Assembly (NCBI RefSeq): GCF_014636865.1
Contig: NZ_BMER01000006.1
Location: 186,001-250,000, forward strand
DNA: 64,000 nucleotides
From: Parapedobacter pyrenivorans
GTDB lineage: Bacteria > Bacteroidota > Bacteroidia > Sphingobacteriales > Sphingobacteriaceae
Direction: 5' to 3'
The position numbers were made by a program, and so were the translations under genes. Positions 1-8,124 of this stretch are shown one piece after another; the first letter of the stretch is position 1, and every line of letters starts with the position of its first letter. Under the pieces are notes generated by a model, which saw only the letters and a program-made list of their open reading frames with translations, was not told where the DNA came from and made no database searches.

Positions 1-777
1 GCCCTTGATAACCCATTCGATACCGCCAAGGATATGCTGCCTAAACTCCTCGTCCATATAATCCTCCTTGCCATGGCCCAGCGAGGTATACCACGACCGG
101 CCACCGTCAAATTCGTGGCACCAAACAGACGGGAAAACGTCGCCAAACGTATCCAATCGACGGGTATCTTCACCATCCAATGTTGTAGCATCATTTACCG
201 CCACAACATGCAGGTTGACATTCATTTGCTTGAGATAGTAGAACTCGTCACCCTTCACCCGCACCCATTTCCTCGGCACATGGGCTACCGATGGGTGTTT
301 GGCGTCGATCACATTTACCGTAAATGGTTGGAATTTGTCGTGCCAATAAAATGTAGCGCCCAGCAGTTGCTTAAACCACTTCCACTTCCGCTCGGTACCC
401 GAGGCCGAATGAATACCGACAAAACCACCCCCTGCTTGAATATAACGCATCAATGCCACCCGTTGTGCATCGGTATCAAAAACGTCATTATTCGTATTCG
501 AGAATACCAATGCGTCATATTGCTGCAGATTTTCGTCGGTAAACACCGCGGGATCGTCGGTCGCATCAACAGCAAATCCGTGTTGTTGGCCCAAGGCTTT
601 TAAAGCAATCACGGAGTTTTCGATGTTGTCATGCACAAACCCTACGCCATTTTTGGTATATACCAATATCTTGATTTTTTTCCAGTTTGTTGATTGCGCA
701 ACGAGCATATTGGATAGTAATAGTCCCAAGAAAAACAGAACTATGCTCATTATTCGCGGAATTGATCTTAATCTCAT
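1..777 (-). CDS. ThuA-domain protein, partial (3' end outside window)
   Basis: The reading frame is open from the ATG at 777 to the window edge, giving 259 residues with no stop. After a signal peptide (hydrophobic core followed by NMLVAQ) comes a ThuA-like fold (glutamine amidotransferase-like): KILVYTKNGVGFVH at the start, AGGGFVGIHSAS in the middle and WYTSLGHGKEDY near the end. In this family such proteins occur in sugar-catabolic loci; the reaction is not established. It lies downstream of the DUF6807 gene on the same strand, 37 bases from its stop, so the two are probably cotranscribed. An in-frame ATG at 786 is an alternative start. The family call is firm; the function is unknown. Confidence 0.8.
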   Translation of the reverse strand, partial: MRLRSIPRIMSIVLFFLGLLLSNMLVAQSTNWKKIKILVYTKNGVGFVHDNIENSVIALKALGQQHGFAVDATDDPAVFTDENLQQYDALVFSNTNNDVFDTDAQRVALMRYIQAGGGFVGIHSASGTERKWKWFKQLLGATFYWHDKFQPFTVNVIDAKHPSVAHVPRKWVRVKGDEFYYLKQMNVNLHVVAVNDATTLDGEDTRRLDTFGDVFPSVWCHEFDGGRSWYTSLGHGKEDYMDEEFRQHILGGIEWVIKG

Positions 778-814
778 GGTGATCATAAAAATTATCGGTT
801 AAACACTATCGGTC

Positions 815-1786
815 CTATTTGGCGAAAGATTGCCAAATCTGCTCTGCTTCATTGGCCGACAACACGCCATCAAAAATAACGAGCCGGTATTGTAAGGTAT
901 AGGTATGGCCAGTTTCCAATAACCAGTCCATATTTTTTGTAGGCGAAAAATTAAAAAACTGGTCTCCCCTACCGCCATTGGCATCCTCGGGCCATACCCG
1001 TATCGGCTCCGGGAAATTGTAATTCTCAGGATGCGAAAGAAAGAGCACACCGCCTTCAGCATCTCCAAGTTGACCCGACATAATGGCCCAGCGTTCCAAG
1101 GATCCATCTGCCTCTTTACGGCTTTTACCACTGGATGTCAGCACACTACTATTCATATTGGTCCATTCCGGCGTAGCCCTGAATCCCAATCCGGCATACC
1201 GGTATTCCTTCAATATGACATCCGTATCAGTTACCGGCGTCAGCGTAGAGCGGATATCACATAGGTACCTATTTCCATCCAATTGAGTGACCACAATCCG
1301 CCAGTTTTCTCTCATAATTACGGTTTCGGTATCGCCATCGAAGATAACATGGTCGTGTATCGCTTCAAATCCCGCCTCTTTCTTATTCTGGAAGACATCT
1401 TTAAATTCCACGAATCGCACCGTGCCTTTTTTATCACCGATGTTCCACAGGTCGTATAACTTGCCCTTGTACTCCACGTGCGTCCACGGGTTCCACAGGC
1501 CATAATGGTGGTAATGATCAGCGGGCTGTATGGTGGTAAGAACTTTGCCCGACAGGGTCTGCAGGGGATGGATATAACCGGCACGGCCATATGACGCATC
1601 CACTCCTTTTGGGGGCGCTTTCACGGTGTAGCGATAACTAAGCAATGGCTTTCCTTCCGGGTTTTTCAATACCAGTTCATCCGCGCCTTTATCCACTGAA
1701 TAGGATTTACCTTGATTGGATACCTGTCCCATCACATATGCGGAGCCAGCACATAGCAAAAAGGTCGTCACAATGGTCTTCAACAT
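815..1786 (-). CDS. DUF6807 (PmoA-like) secreted protein
   Basis: A 323-residue protein starting at MLKTIVTTFLLC, which gives a clean signal peptide ending VMGQ; an upstream ATG at 1831 would spoil it. The motif DHYHHYGLWNPWTH near residue 90 and the surrounding beta-rich sequence are typical of the family called DUF6807 or methane oxygenase PmoA-like. The PmoA name is historical and does not imply methane oxidation. Family members in Bacteroidetes sit beside dehydrogenases and ThuA proteins in sugar-degradation loci, and here the ThuA gene follows directly. The His-rich motif could bind a metal or a sugar, which is inference. Substrate unknown. Confidence 0.75.
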   Translation of the reverse strand: MLKTIVTTFLLCAGSAYVMGQVSNQGKSYSVDKGADELVLKNPEGKPLLSYRYTVKAPPKGVDASYGRAGYIHPLQTLSGKVLTTIQPADHYHHYGLWNPWTHVEYKGKLYDLWNIGDKKGTVRFVEFKDVFQNKKEAGFEAIHDHVIFDGDTETVIMRENWRIVVTQLDGNRYLCDIRSTLTPVTDTDVILKEYRYAGLGFRATPEWTNMNSSVLTSSGKSRKEADGSLERWAIMSGQLGDAEGGVLFLSHPENYNFPEPIRVWPEDANGGRGDQFFNFSPTKNMDWLLETGHTYTLQYRLVIFDGVLSANEAEQIWQSFAK

Positions 1787-2003
1787 GAGCAATGATAGAT
1801 TTATAACGTATTTCAGCAATAAAGTTATCAAAATCCGGTTGATAACGGAAAATTAATGGGCAACTCGCGCCCCATTCATACATATATGGTCATTTAAGCG
1901 CTATTCAACCGGTATACTAAAATGATGGCTGGGATACATGGAGGCTAGGCTGCCTGCTCAACTTTTAGCAGTGACTGGCGGTAATTGGCACACCGACTGT
2001 CAA
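1787..2003. other. Intergenic gap, no gene seen
   Basis: This 217-base stretch separates the DUF6807 gene from the M14 peptidase gene. It must hold the DUF6807 promoter, but I see no clear TAnnTTTG element. A 7-base inverted repeat (GTAATTG/CAATTAC, 1981-2007) straddles the M14 stop codon; without a T-run it is not a convincing terminator. Confidence 0.4.
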
Positions 2004-3479
2004 TTACTGCACGTAATTCTTAAACACTTCAACTGGTGTTGCAGAAAGATCGATTAGGTATCCGTTGACAACAGCATAGGCTGGCACCCCATTTCTTGCC
2101 AGAAAAAAATTCGCCGCACGGCCCAGGTTGGGACTGGCAGGACTGGGCGCCTGCTGATTGAAAACCACCAACGGCAAACCATGATGCCGCTCATCCGGCA
2201 TGTCCGCCAGTTGGATGGCACAATATCCTTGACGTAAAAATCCCATAGCCTGTTCCAACGAAACATCGTCGATGCTGTTAAACACTGTTGGATAGATTTT
2301 ACCGGGCAGGAAATGATATCCTTCGGCATCCAGTTCGGTATAACCATAGTTTTCTGCCAAATCACCCACATCCGTGATACGTGACCGTACATAGTAATCG
2401 TGTCCATCAGTCTGTTCATCCCGATTGATGGATAGGTCTATTTTATAACCAATCGAATCCCTGGAAGCGCCCACATGGCGCAAGAGTACGTCTGAAAGTT
2501 TCGAATCGCTGAAGGGAATGGTTTCATATTCATTGATGTCATACTGGGCAAAGCTATTTTGGGCAATTTCGACCAATGCATTGAGGATAATAATGAAATT
2601 GAGTTTACGGATAAACTGTTTCTCAGGGTCCCCTTTGTACCCCCCCGATTCAATAAGTACCGTGCTCGCACCCCAGCTTTGGAAATTATCTCCAAAGGCC
2701 CTTGGCGAATACGTATCATCATATTTCGCTACGCCACCCGGTACGTACCCCTGCAATATCCGATTCATACTCACTGCAATCTGCATGGCACTGCCACGCA
2801 CATCATTGATGTCGCGCTCCGCATTATAGGCGGGGGCCAAGAGCGCGATGGTAACCGGATTCGGCGTACCCGGCACATTATAGTAAATATTCATGTCGTG
2901 GAGATTGAATGCGTAACTGGGCTGAACGGTCTTGGCAACATCAATCAATATCCGCCCCTCTACCGTAGCACCTGAGCGCGCATCACGGTTCAGGTCTACA
3001 TCCATTGCATTGCGGCGAGTGTACACATCTGCTCCATCTGGATTAAGCATCGGGATAAAATAGAGGCTGGTTTGTGTTTTCAGCAAATTACGTATACTAT
3101 CCAGGCCGTCACCCGTTGCTTCCAAGAAATTGAAAAGATCCATCAAGGCCATGGTTGCTGTAGGCTCATTGCCATGCATTTGTGACCAAAGCATCACCCG
3201 CTTTGGGCCTGTACCATATTGCAATTGGTAAATCGGCTTCTTAAGCACCGAAATACCCAACTGAGTCACATCAAAGACAGCGCTACCTCGCCGCCCGAGA
3301 ATCAATGGTTCGATATCCGCATGTTTGAATCGACGGTTCGTAATCGACTGTTCACGATAGGTTTCAAATGCATTCGCGAGCATGGCCGTATCCGGCACAT
3401 AAGTAATCCGGCTCTGACCGATGCCTTGGCAGGCAGTCGTCATTAATATCACCGTAAACAGATAGATGGTGTACCTCAT
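2004..3479 (-). CDS. M14-family zinc carboxypeptidase, exported
   Basis: A 491-residue protein with an N-terminal signal containing ILMTTACQG, so possibly a lipoprotein. The zinc site is visible: His102 and Glu105 in MHGNEP, then His194 in NLHD. Glu277 in VLIESGGYKG is the likely catalytic base. The M14 fold takes up the first two thirds; the last 180 residues are an accessory domain I do not recognise. The start codon overlaps the ldcA stop by four bases (ATGA), so the two genes are translationally linked. M14 enzymes of the MpaA type cut murein peptides, and the LdcA neighbour makes a murein-peptide role attractive, but a general peptidase is equally allowed by the sequence. Confidence 0.85.
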   Translation of the reverse strand: MRYTIYLFTVILMTTACQGIGQSRITYVPDTAMLANAFETYREQSITNRRFKHADIEPLILGRRGSAVFDVTQLGISVLKKPIYQLQYGTGPKRVMLWSQMHGNEPTATMALMDLFNFLEATGDGLDSIRNLLKTQTSLYFIPMLNPDGADVYTRRNAMDVDLNRDARSGATVEGRILIDVAKTVQPSYAFNLHDMNIYYNVPGTPNPVTIALLAPAYNAERDINDVRGSAMQIAVSMNRILQGYVPGGVAKYDDTYSPRAFGDNFQSWGASTVLIESGGYKGDPEKQFIRKLNFIIILNALVEIAQNSFAQYDINEYETIPFSDSKLSDVLLRHVGASRDSIGYKIDLSINRDEQTDGHDYYVRSRITDVGDLAENYGYTELDAEGYHFLPGKIYPTVFNSIDDVSLEQAMGFLRQGYCAIQLADMPDERHHGLPLVVFNQQAPSPASPNLGRAANFFLARNGVPAYAVVNGYLIDLSATPVEVFKNYVQ

Positions 3480-4489
3480 GTCGAAAAAATATGCTCCAAT
3501 ACCGTGATCGTTCCCTGACTTGCATCCATACGGACCTTTGCTCCCACCGGCAAGATAAACTGCTCATCCATATGACCGATCAGCGCACCCTGGTAAGCGG
3601 GGATACCCAACGGTTTAATGTAGTCGTCCAATATCTGTTCCAATGTCAACGAATTACCCGGATTTTTCGCTTCACAATCTGAGCATCGTCCAAAAACAAA
3701 TCCCTTGATTTTTTGAAGCGCTCCAGATAGAGCCAATTGGCTGAACATCCGGTCTATTCGATAGGGTTCTTCGCCAATGTCCTCGAGAAACAGGATACTA
3801 TTGTTAAAGTCAGGGTAGTACCTAGACCCCGCCATACCCGTCAACACCGTGAGATTGCCGCCCAGGAGCTTGCCATCGGCCGTTCCCGGCGTAAGCGTCC
3901 GAATCCGATTTTGCGCTGCCGCATATACCGGTGGCTTACCGCTAAAGAACAACTGTTCAAACTGATTGACCACCATGGGTGTCCAACGGCTGTTCGCCAC
4001 GGCACCATGGAATGTGACCAAGCCGGTTTGTGTAAAGATGGCTTGATGAAAAGCCGTTATGTCACTATAACCGAGAAAAATCTTGGAATTGCGCGCGATG
4101 AGTCCGTAGTCTAGTTTATCCAGCAACCTAGCAGCTCCCGAGCCTCCCCGGAGACACACAATAGCCTTTATTTCCGGATTGCTGAACATCCCATGGAGGT
4201 CCGCTAACCGCTCCTCATCTTTTCCCGCTAGATAGCCGTATTTTTTACCTACGTGTTTCCCCCACTGAAGACGAAGACCCAATATCTTTATGTTATTCTC
4301 AGCGATGGCATATCCCTCATCGTCAACCAACGCCGACGATGGGGTGATGATGCCCACAGTATCCCCCCGGCTAATCACCGGAGGATGTATAACCGGCAAA
4401 TGATGATTGCCAACAACGCGACCGCCTGAGGAGATGGGTAGGGATGCCATGCCCAAACCCAATGTTTTGATGAATGTTCGTTTATCCAT
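3476..4489 (-). CDS. ldcA: LD-carboxypeptidase, S66 family, exported form
   Basis: A 337-residue member of the S66 peptidases, which remove the terminal D-Ala from murein tetrapeptides. The nucleophile is Ser142 in LGYSD; the Glu is in LFLEDIGEEPYRID and the His in LIGHMDEQF, completing the Ser-Glu-His set. The start chosen is the ATG at 4489 because it gives MDKRTFIKTLGLG, a Tat-like signal in which KR replaces the twin arginine. The frame stays open to 4642, but that extension runs into pyrC. The E. coli enzyme is cytosolic, so an export signal is notable. It lies 19 bases after pyrC and overlaps the M14 gene, forming a three-gene operon. Confidence 0.88.
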   Translation of the reverse strand: MDKRTFIKTLGLGMASLPISSGGRVVGNHHLPVIHPPVISRGDTVGIITPSSALVDDEGYAIAENNIKILGLRLQWGKHVGKKYGYLAGKDEERLADLHGMFSNPEIKAIVCLRGGSGAARLLDKLDYGLIARNSKIFLGYSDITAFHQAIFTQTGLVTFHGAVANSRWTPMVVNQFEQLFFSGKPPVYAAAQNRIRTLTPGTADGKLLGGNLTVLTGMAGSRYYPDFNNSILFLEDIGEEPYRIDRMFSQLALSGALQKIKGFVFGRCSDCEAKNPGNSLTLEQILDDYIKPLGIPAYQGALIGHMDEQFILPVGAKVRMDASQGTITVLEHIFST

Positions 4490-4508
4490 ATTCCCTTTAC
4501 AAAAGATC

Positions 4509-5843
4509 CTATCGGTCAAACAATAATCGTTGCCCACTGCCTCTTTCCAAGAGAACGCCCTGTTCGTATACGAGATTACCAGACACCCAAGTATGGGTAA
4601 TGGTCGATTTAAACGTGTGTCCTTCAAAAGGTGACCAGCCACATTTGGATAGGATATTCCCCTTGCTAACCGTGTAGGGTTTATTCAAGTCAACCAATAC
4701 GATATCCGCCCAATAACCTTCGCGGATAAACCCACGCTGGTCGACCTGAAAACATGTAGCCACATCATGAGCAGTCTTTTGCACCAGCTGCTCGAGTGTC
4801 AGCTTGCCATCATGGTGCATATCCAATAACGCCTGCAAGGCGTGCTGCACCAATGGACCGCCCGATGGTGCCTGTAAATAGGCCTGGGATTTTTCAGCCA
4901 GTGTATGGGGAGCATGGTCAGTGGCAATCACGTCTATCCGGCCATCCAGCACAGCCTGCAATATCCCTTCGCGGTCGGCGGCCGTTTTTACCGCTGGATT
5001 CCATTTGATGAAATTACCCTTTTTTGCATAGTCAGCATCGCTGAACCACAGGTGATGCACACACGCTTCCGCAGTAATTCGCTTCTTGGCCAACGGCACA
5101 TCCTTTTCAAACAGGTCGGCCTCCTTGGCGGTCGAAATATGCAAGACATGCAAGCGCGAGCCGTGCTTCTTAGCCAGCTCTACCGCACGGGAAGAGGAGA
5201 TATAACAAGCCTCTGCCGATCGGATAAGCGGATGCATATCAACGGAGAGGTTATCCCCGTGTGTAGCTTTATACATCGCTGTATTTTGCCTAATGGTTCG
5301 CTCATCCTCACAATGAGTAGCAACCAATACAGGGGAATTGGCGAAAATACCTTCCAAAGTATGCTCGTCGTCCACCAACATATTACCCGTAGAAGAACCC
5401 ATAAAGACCTTGATACCGCACACATCGCGTGGAGACGTTCGTAATACTTCGTCTAGGTTGTCATTGGCGGCCCCCATATAAAAGGAATAATTGGCCAAAG
5501 ACCGATCCGCAGCGATGTCATATTTATCTTGAAGGAGTTGTTGTGTAAGCGCGTTGGGTACCGTATTGGGCATTTCCATAAAGGATGTGGTGCCGCCGGC
5601 CACCGCCGCGCGGCTCTCATGCCAGATATCAGCTTTATGGGTTAGCCCTGGTTCACGGAAATGCACTTGATCATCGATCAAACCAGGAAATAGGTGTAAG
5701 CCTTCGGCATTGACTTCGGTATCGGCCGATGTCGAGATTTCGGGGGCTATCTTTTCAATCCTCCCGTCGGAAATCAATACATCGGCACTGATCGTTCTTC
5801 CTTCGTTAACAATAGTAGCGGCTTTAATAAGGGTTATCGGCAT
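4509..5843 (-). CDS. pyrC: Dihydroorotase
   Basis: A 444-residue amidohydrolase of the type that interconverts carbamoyl-aspartate and dihydroorotate in pyrimidine synthesis. The metal ligands are seen in DDQVHFREPG (the HxR motif), the lysine in CGIKVFMGSS, histidines in ATHCED and HVLHIST, and the catalytic aspartate in VIATDHAPH. Length and motif order fit class I bacterial dihydroorotase; allantoinase is related, but FREPG and the cytosolic N-terminus favour PyrC. It is the first gene of an operon with ldcA and the M14 peptidase. A TAnnTTTG element at 5860-5867 lies just upstream. Confidence 0.9.
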   Translation of the reverse strand: MPITLIKAATIVNEGRTISADVLISDGRIEKIAPEISTSADTEVNAEGLHLFPGLIDDQVHFREPGLTHKADIWHESRAAVAGGTTSFMEMPNTVPNALTQQLLQDKYDIAADRSLANYSFYMGAANDNLDEVLRTSPRDVCGIKVFMGSSTGNMLVDDEHTLEGIFANSPVLVATHCEDERTIRQNTAMYKATHGDNLSVDMHPLIRSAEACYISSSRAVELAKKHGSRLHVLHISTAKEADLFEKDVPLAKKRITAEACVHHLWFSDADYAKKGNFIKWNPAVKTAADREGILQAVLDGRIDVIATDHAPHTLAEKSQAYLQAPSGGPLVQHALQALLDMHHDGKLTLEQLVQKTAHDVATCFQVDQRGFIREGYWADIVLVDLNKPYTVSKGNILSKCGWSPFEGHTFKSTITHTWVSGNLVYEQGVLLERGSGQRLLFDR

Positions 5844-5859
5844 GCTTATGGCTTTTTAG

Positions 5860-5867
5860 CAAAGATA
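5860..5867 (-). promoter_or_regulatory. Possible -7 element for pyrC
   Basis: On the minus strand the sequence is TATCTTTG, a full match to the Bacteroidetes -7 consensus TAnnTTTG. It lies 17 bases before the pyrC ATG, so the leader would be very short. I do not see a well-spaced -33 TTG, which lowers confidence. Confidence 0.4.
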
Positions 5868-5900
5868 CATAAATAGGGCAACATACGATGGCTCCACTTC

Positions 5901-7436
5901 CTACTGAATCCGGTCTTTTACCGGCACTGGGTGTATTTTGACGTGGTTATCGCTGAATGCCTGGATCAATCGAAAAGTTTCCGGTATCGTTTCACCCATC
6001 CGGTCAATCGTTTCCCCGGGGATAGTTGACCTACTGAATGGAACTACTTTGACATATTCCTGAATTTCACCGACATTCCTTCCATATTTATAAGCATACG
6101 TAAAGCGCCCCTGTTCATCTGTTTTTATCCGGTTATTGTGTTTATTAGGCACGGTAATATAAAACTCACTGCTATCCATGCTACCCTGCGGGTTAAAGCG
6201 CGACGCATCAGCAAGGTATCCATACAGTTCGGCAGCTACATTTTCTGCCGGATCGATGATATGTATTTCTCGCCGCATCACGTGCCGGTATACATATGCC
6301 CCATTTCGTTGGTAATTGTACAACTCATCCAATTTACTGCGGATTGCCTTGATAAGGTAAGGGTAATGGGTACAACCCAATACCAAAGCCTTTAATGGTT
6401 GCGCATCCGGTGCCTTCCGCAACTGTTCCAACAATGAAACTAAATGGTAACGCACGTAGTTATCGGTCGAATTGATCTGGAGCACATCGCAATCATCGCG
6501 GTCGGCAGCATCACACAGCATCTTGTTTGCCGTAAAATCAAAGCGATAACTATCCATCAGTGATTTATCAATCGGATGTTGCAGATGGCTCAAGGAAGGG
6601 CCAAGGTAATCTTCCCGTGGCTGATCCGCATCGTAATCGATAAAACCGGGCTCCTGATCCACGGCTTCTGCAACGCCATACCCACCTTGGTTATAGACCT
6701 GGATTTCACCGCGGTAGCCCAGCTGTTGTTTGAGCGCTAGTATGGTATTCTCATAGCCCTTGGAGGCAATCGTGCCCACCGTAGCGAAGACGCCGATCGT
6801 GCCGCTCTCGGCTTTGTCGAATACTTCAAGTACCCCCCTCGAGCCAGCGTCGATTACGCCAATCACCGGAATATCCAAACCCGATCGATCGATAAGCTTT
6901 TGGACGTGGTCCTTTGCATAGGCTGTAGCTGTATTACAGGCAATAACGATGGCTTTTACCGGCTTCTTGTCGGTCAGAAAACCAGTGGAGGACGCTTGGG
7001 GATAATAGTTGTTGGATAGCAGAAATTGGACGTCTTTCAAGACGTGCTCAACGAGTAATTCAGATTTGCTTTCACTGTAGTAATTGCCATACGGCATGTT
7101 TGCCTGATCGGCGAGGTAAATGAATCGTTCCCTGCTGAAATCGGATACACCATCCGCACTGTCGAGCTGACTTTGGTTGCTGTGTGCATCATACCGCACC
7201 AGCGCATCCATCACAGTGAGCCCACCGGTACCTGAATCGAAGATACCGATAGGCAAGGTTGGATCTGATGCATCATAATGCTTAACATCGACATAATAAA
7301 AACTGGATGAATCCACCAAAATGGCGTAGGTCATCGGATCAAGGTCGGCTGTGGCATTTGCCCGCTCGTTCTGTTCAATACAGGATAAAAGCAGCAATGC
7401 TAAGGGGGCAAGGATTACATATTGGACAATCTTCAT
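5901..7436 (-). CDS. Glutamate racemase-like lipoprotein with insertion and C-terminal extension
   Basis: A 511-residue homologue of MurI, which is normally a cytosolic enzyme of about 270 residues making D-glutamate for murein. Starting at the ATG at 7436, the N-terminus is MKIVQYVILAPLALLLLSC, a lipoprotein signal with its Cys at 19. The racemase motifs follow: Asp67 in IFDSGTGGL, a first catalytic Cys near 166 in VIACNTATA, and a second near 355 in LGCTHYPYL. All key residues are present. The two cysteines are about 190 residues apart against about 110 in MurI, so there is an insert of roughly 80 residues, and about 100 extra residues follow the racemase part. It has its own strong promoter. 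It is probably an envelope racemase or a binding protein derived from one. Confidence 0.8.
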   Translation of the reverse strand: MKIVQYVILAPLALLLLSCIEQNERANATADLDPMTYAILVDSSSFYYVDVKHYDASDPTLPIGIFDSGTGGLTVMDALVRYDAHSNQSQLDSADGVSDFSRERFIYLADQANMPYGNYYSESKSELLVEHVLKDVQFLLSNNYYPQASSTGFLTDKKPVKAIVIACNTATAYAKDHVQKLIDRSGLDIPVIGVIDAGSRGVLEVFDKAESGTIGVFATVGTIASKGYENTILALKQQLGYRGEIQVYNQGGYGVAEAVDQEPGFIDYDADQPREDYLGPSLSHLQHPIDKSLMDSYRFDFTANKMLCDAADRDDCDVLQINSTDNYVRYHLVSLLEQLRKAPDAQPLKALVLGCTHYPYLIKAIRSKLDELYNYQRNGAYVYRHVMRREIHIIDPAENVAAELYGYLADASRFNPQGSMDSSEFYITVPNKHNNRIKTDEQGRFTYAYKYGRNVGEIQEYVKVVPFSRSTIPGETIDRMGETIPETFRLIQAFSDNHVKIHPVPVKDRIQ

Positions 7437-7453
7437 GATGAGCTTGACATACA

Positions 7454-7485
7454 CAAACTTAGCTAAACCCGTCATGAAAAGCAAA
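7454..7485 (-). promoter_or_regulatory. Promoter of the racemase-like lipoprotein gene
   Basis: On the minus strand, TTTG (7482-7485) is followed after 20 bases by TAAGTTTG (7454-7461). Both elements match the Bacteroidetes primary sigma factor consensus (TTTG, 17-23 bases, TAnnTTTG). The -7 box ends 17 bases before the ATG at 7436. Confidence 0.65.
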
Positions 7486-7543
7486 GGGTACCAAGACAAA
7501 ATCTCGGCACCTTTCAATTGACTTTTGATTTTATTATTATACC

Positions 7544-8035
7544 CTATAAAGGTAGGTTGGCCATAAATTGCACGTTTAGTGCTCCGACATTCAGTCCAAC
7601 CATAAAAGAGGGCATGGTCGGGGCAAATACCCACGCATTGTGGCTTCGATACACATATCCCCGCCGGTAGGGGTCATAGTATGTACAGTATGCTGGGAAA
7701 TAAACGTATTCCGAACGGTGGTGAAACCGCTTACCATAGTACCAAGCGTCGTGGTCGCGATAATGGTGCCTTTTCTGCTTCGCATACTTGCGGTATTCTC
7801 GATCGCGTTTCTCGTAATACTTGTGATATGCTCGATCGCGCTTTTCATAATACTTCTGAGAAGACCGATCATACCTATCGTGCTTATGAAACGCTTTGTC
7901 TTGCTTGCGATACTGCTTGGCATACTCCTTCTTGTGCTTCCCTTGATGGCCTTCACCCCGTCGCTGGGCATTGGCTTCCAAGCCCGTGCCCAAGATAAAC
8001 GCTAAGGCAGCAATTCCGATCACTAATTTTTTCAT
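7544..8035 (-). CDS. Small secreted Tyr/His/Arg/Lys-rich protein, function unknown
   Basis: A 163-residue protein starting at MKKLVIGIAALAFILGTG, with a signal peptide ending ANAQ. Residues 25-100 are almost all Lys, Arg, His, Tyr, Asp and Glu, with a repeated unit KYYEKRDR and close variants. The C-terminal part (YFPAYCTYYDPYRRGYVY) resembles the aromatic tails of small Bacteroidetes envelope proteins. The frame is open to 8128, but that extension would overlap mutS and hide the signal peptide. It is not obviously linked to mutS or to the racemase gene. Binding of metals, polyanions or the cell wall is plausible from composition, but nothing proves it. Confidence 0.65.
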   Translation of the reverse strand: MKKLVIGIAALAFILGTGLEANAQRRGEGHQGKHKKEYAKQYRKQDKAFHKHDRYDRSSQKYYEKRDRAYHKYYEKRDREYRKYAKQKRHHYRDHDAWYYGKRFHHRSEYVYFPAYCTYYDPYRRGYVYRSHNAWVFAPTMPSFMVGLNVGALNVQFMANLPL

Positions 8036-8124
8036 GGCGTCAATCTTTACGTAAAACATACAAACTATTACCTCTAGGACAGCAGAAGTAGTGCCAAGGT
8101 TTAAACACGGTTGGAAATCCCTAC

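Noticed and set aside
34-603. 189-codon plus-strand open frame at the window start
   Set aside because: It is antisense to the ThuA gene, whose minus-strand translation has clear family motifs and a signal peptide.
1981-2007. Inverted repeat GTAATTG/CAATTAC at the end of the M14 gene
   Set aside because: Long loop, no T-run and overlap with the stop codon; not convincing as a terminator.
7437-7634. N-terminal extension of the racemase-like protein
   Set aside because: The open frame continues into the next gene, but the lipoprotein signal and promoter fix the start at 7436.
7591-7998. Open frames on both strands overlapping the small basic protein gene
   Set aside because: They are shadows produced by the repeated, low-complexity DNA; only the 7544-8035 frame has a signal peptide.
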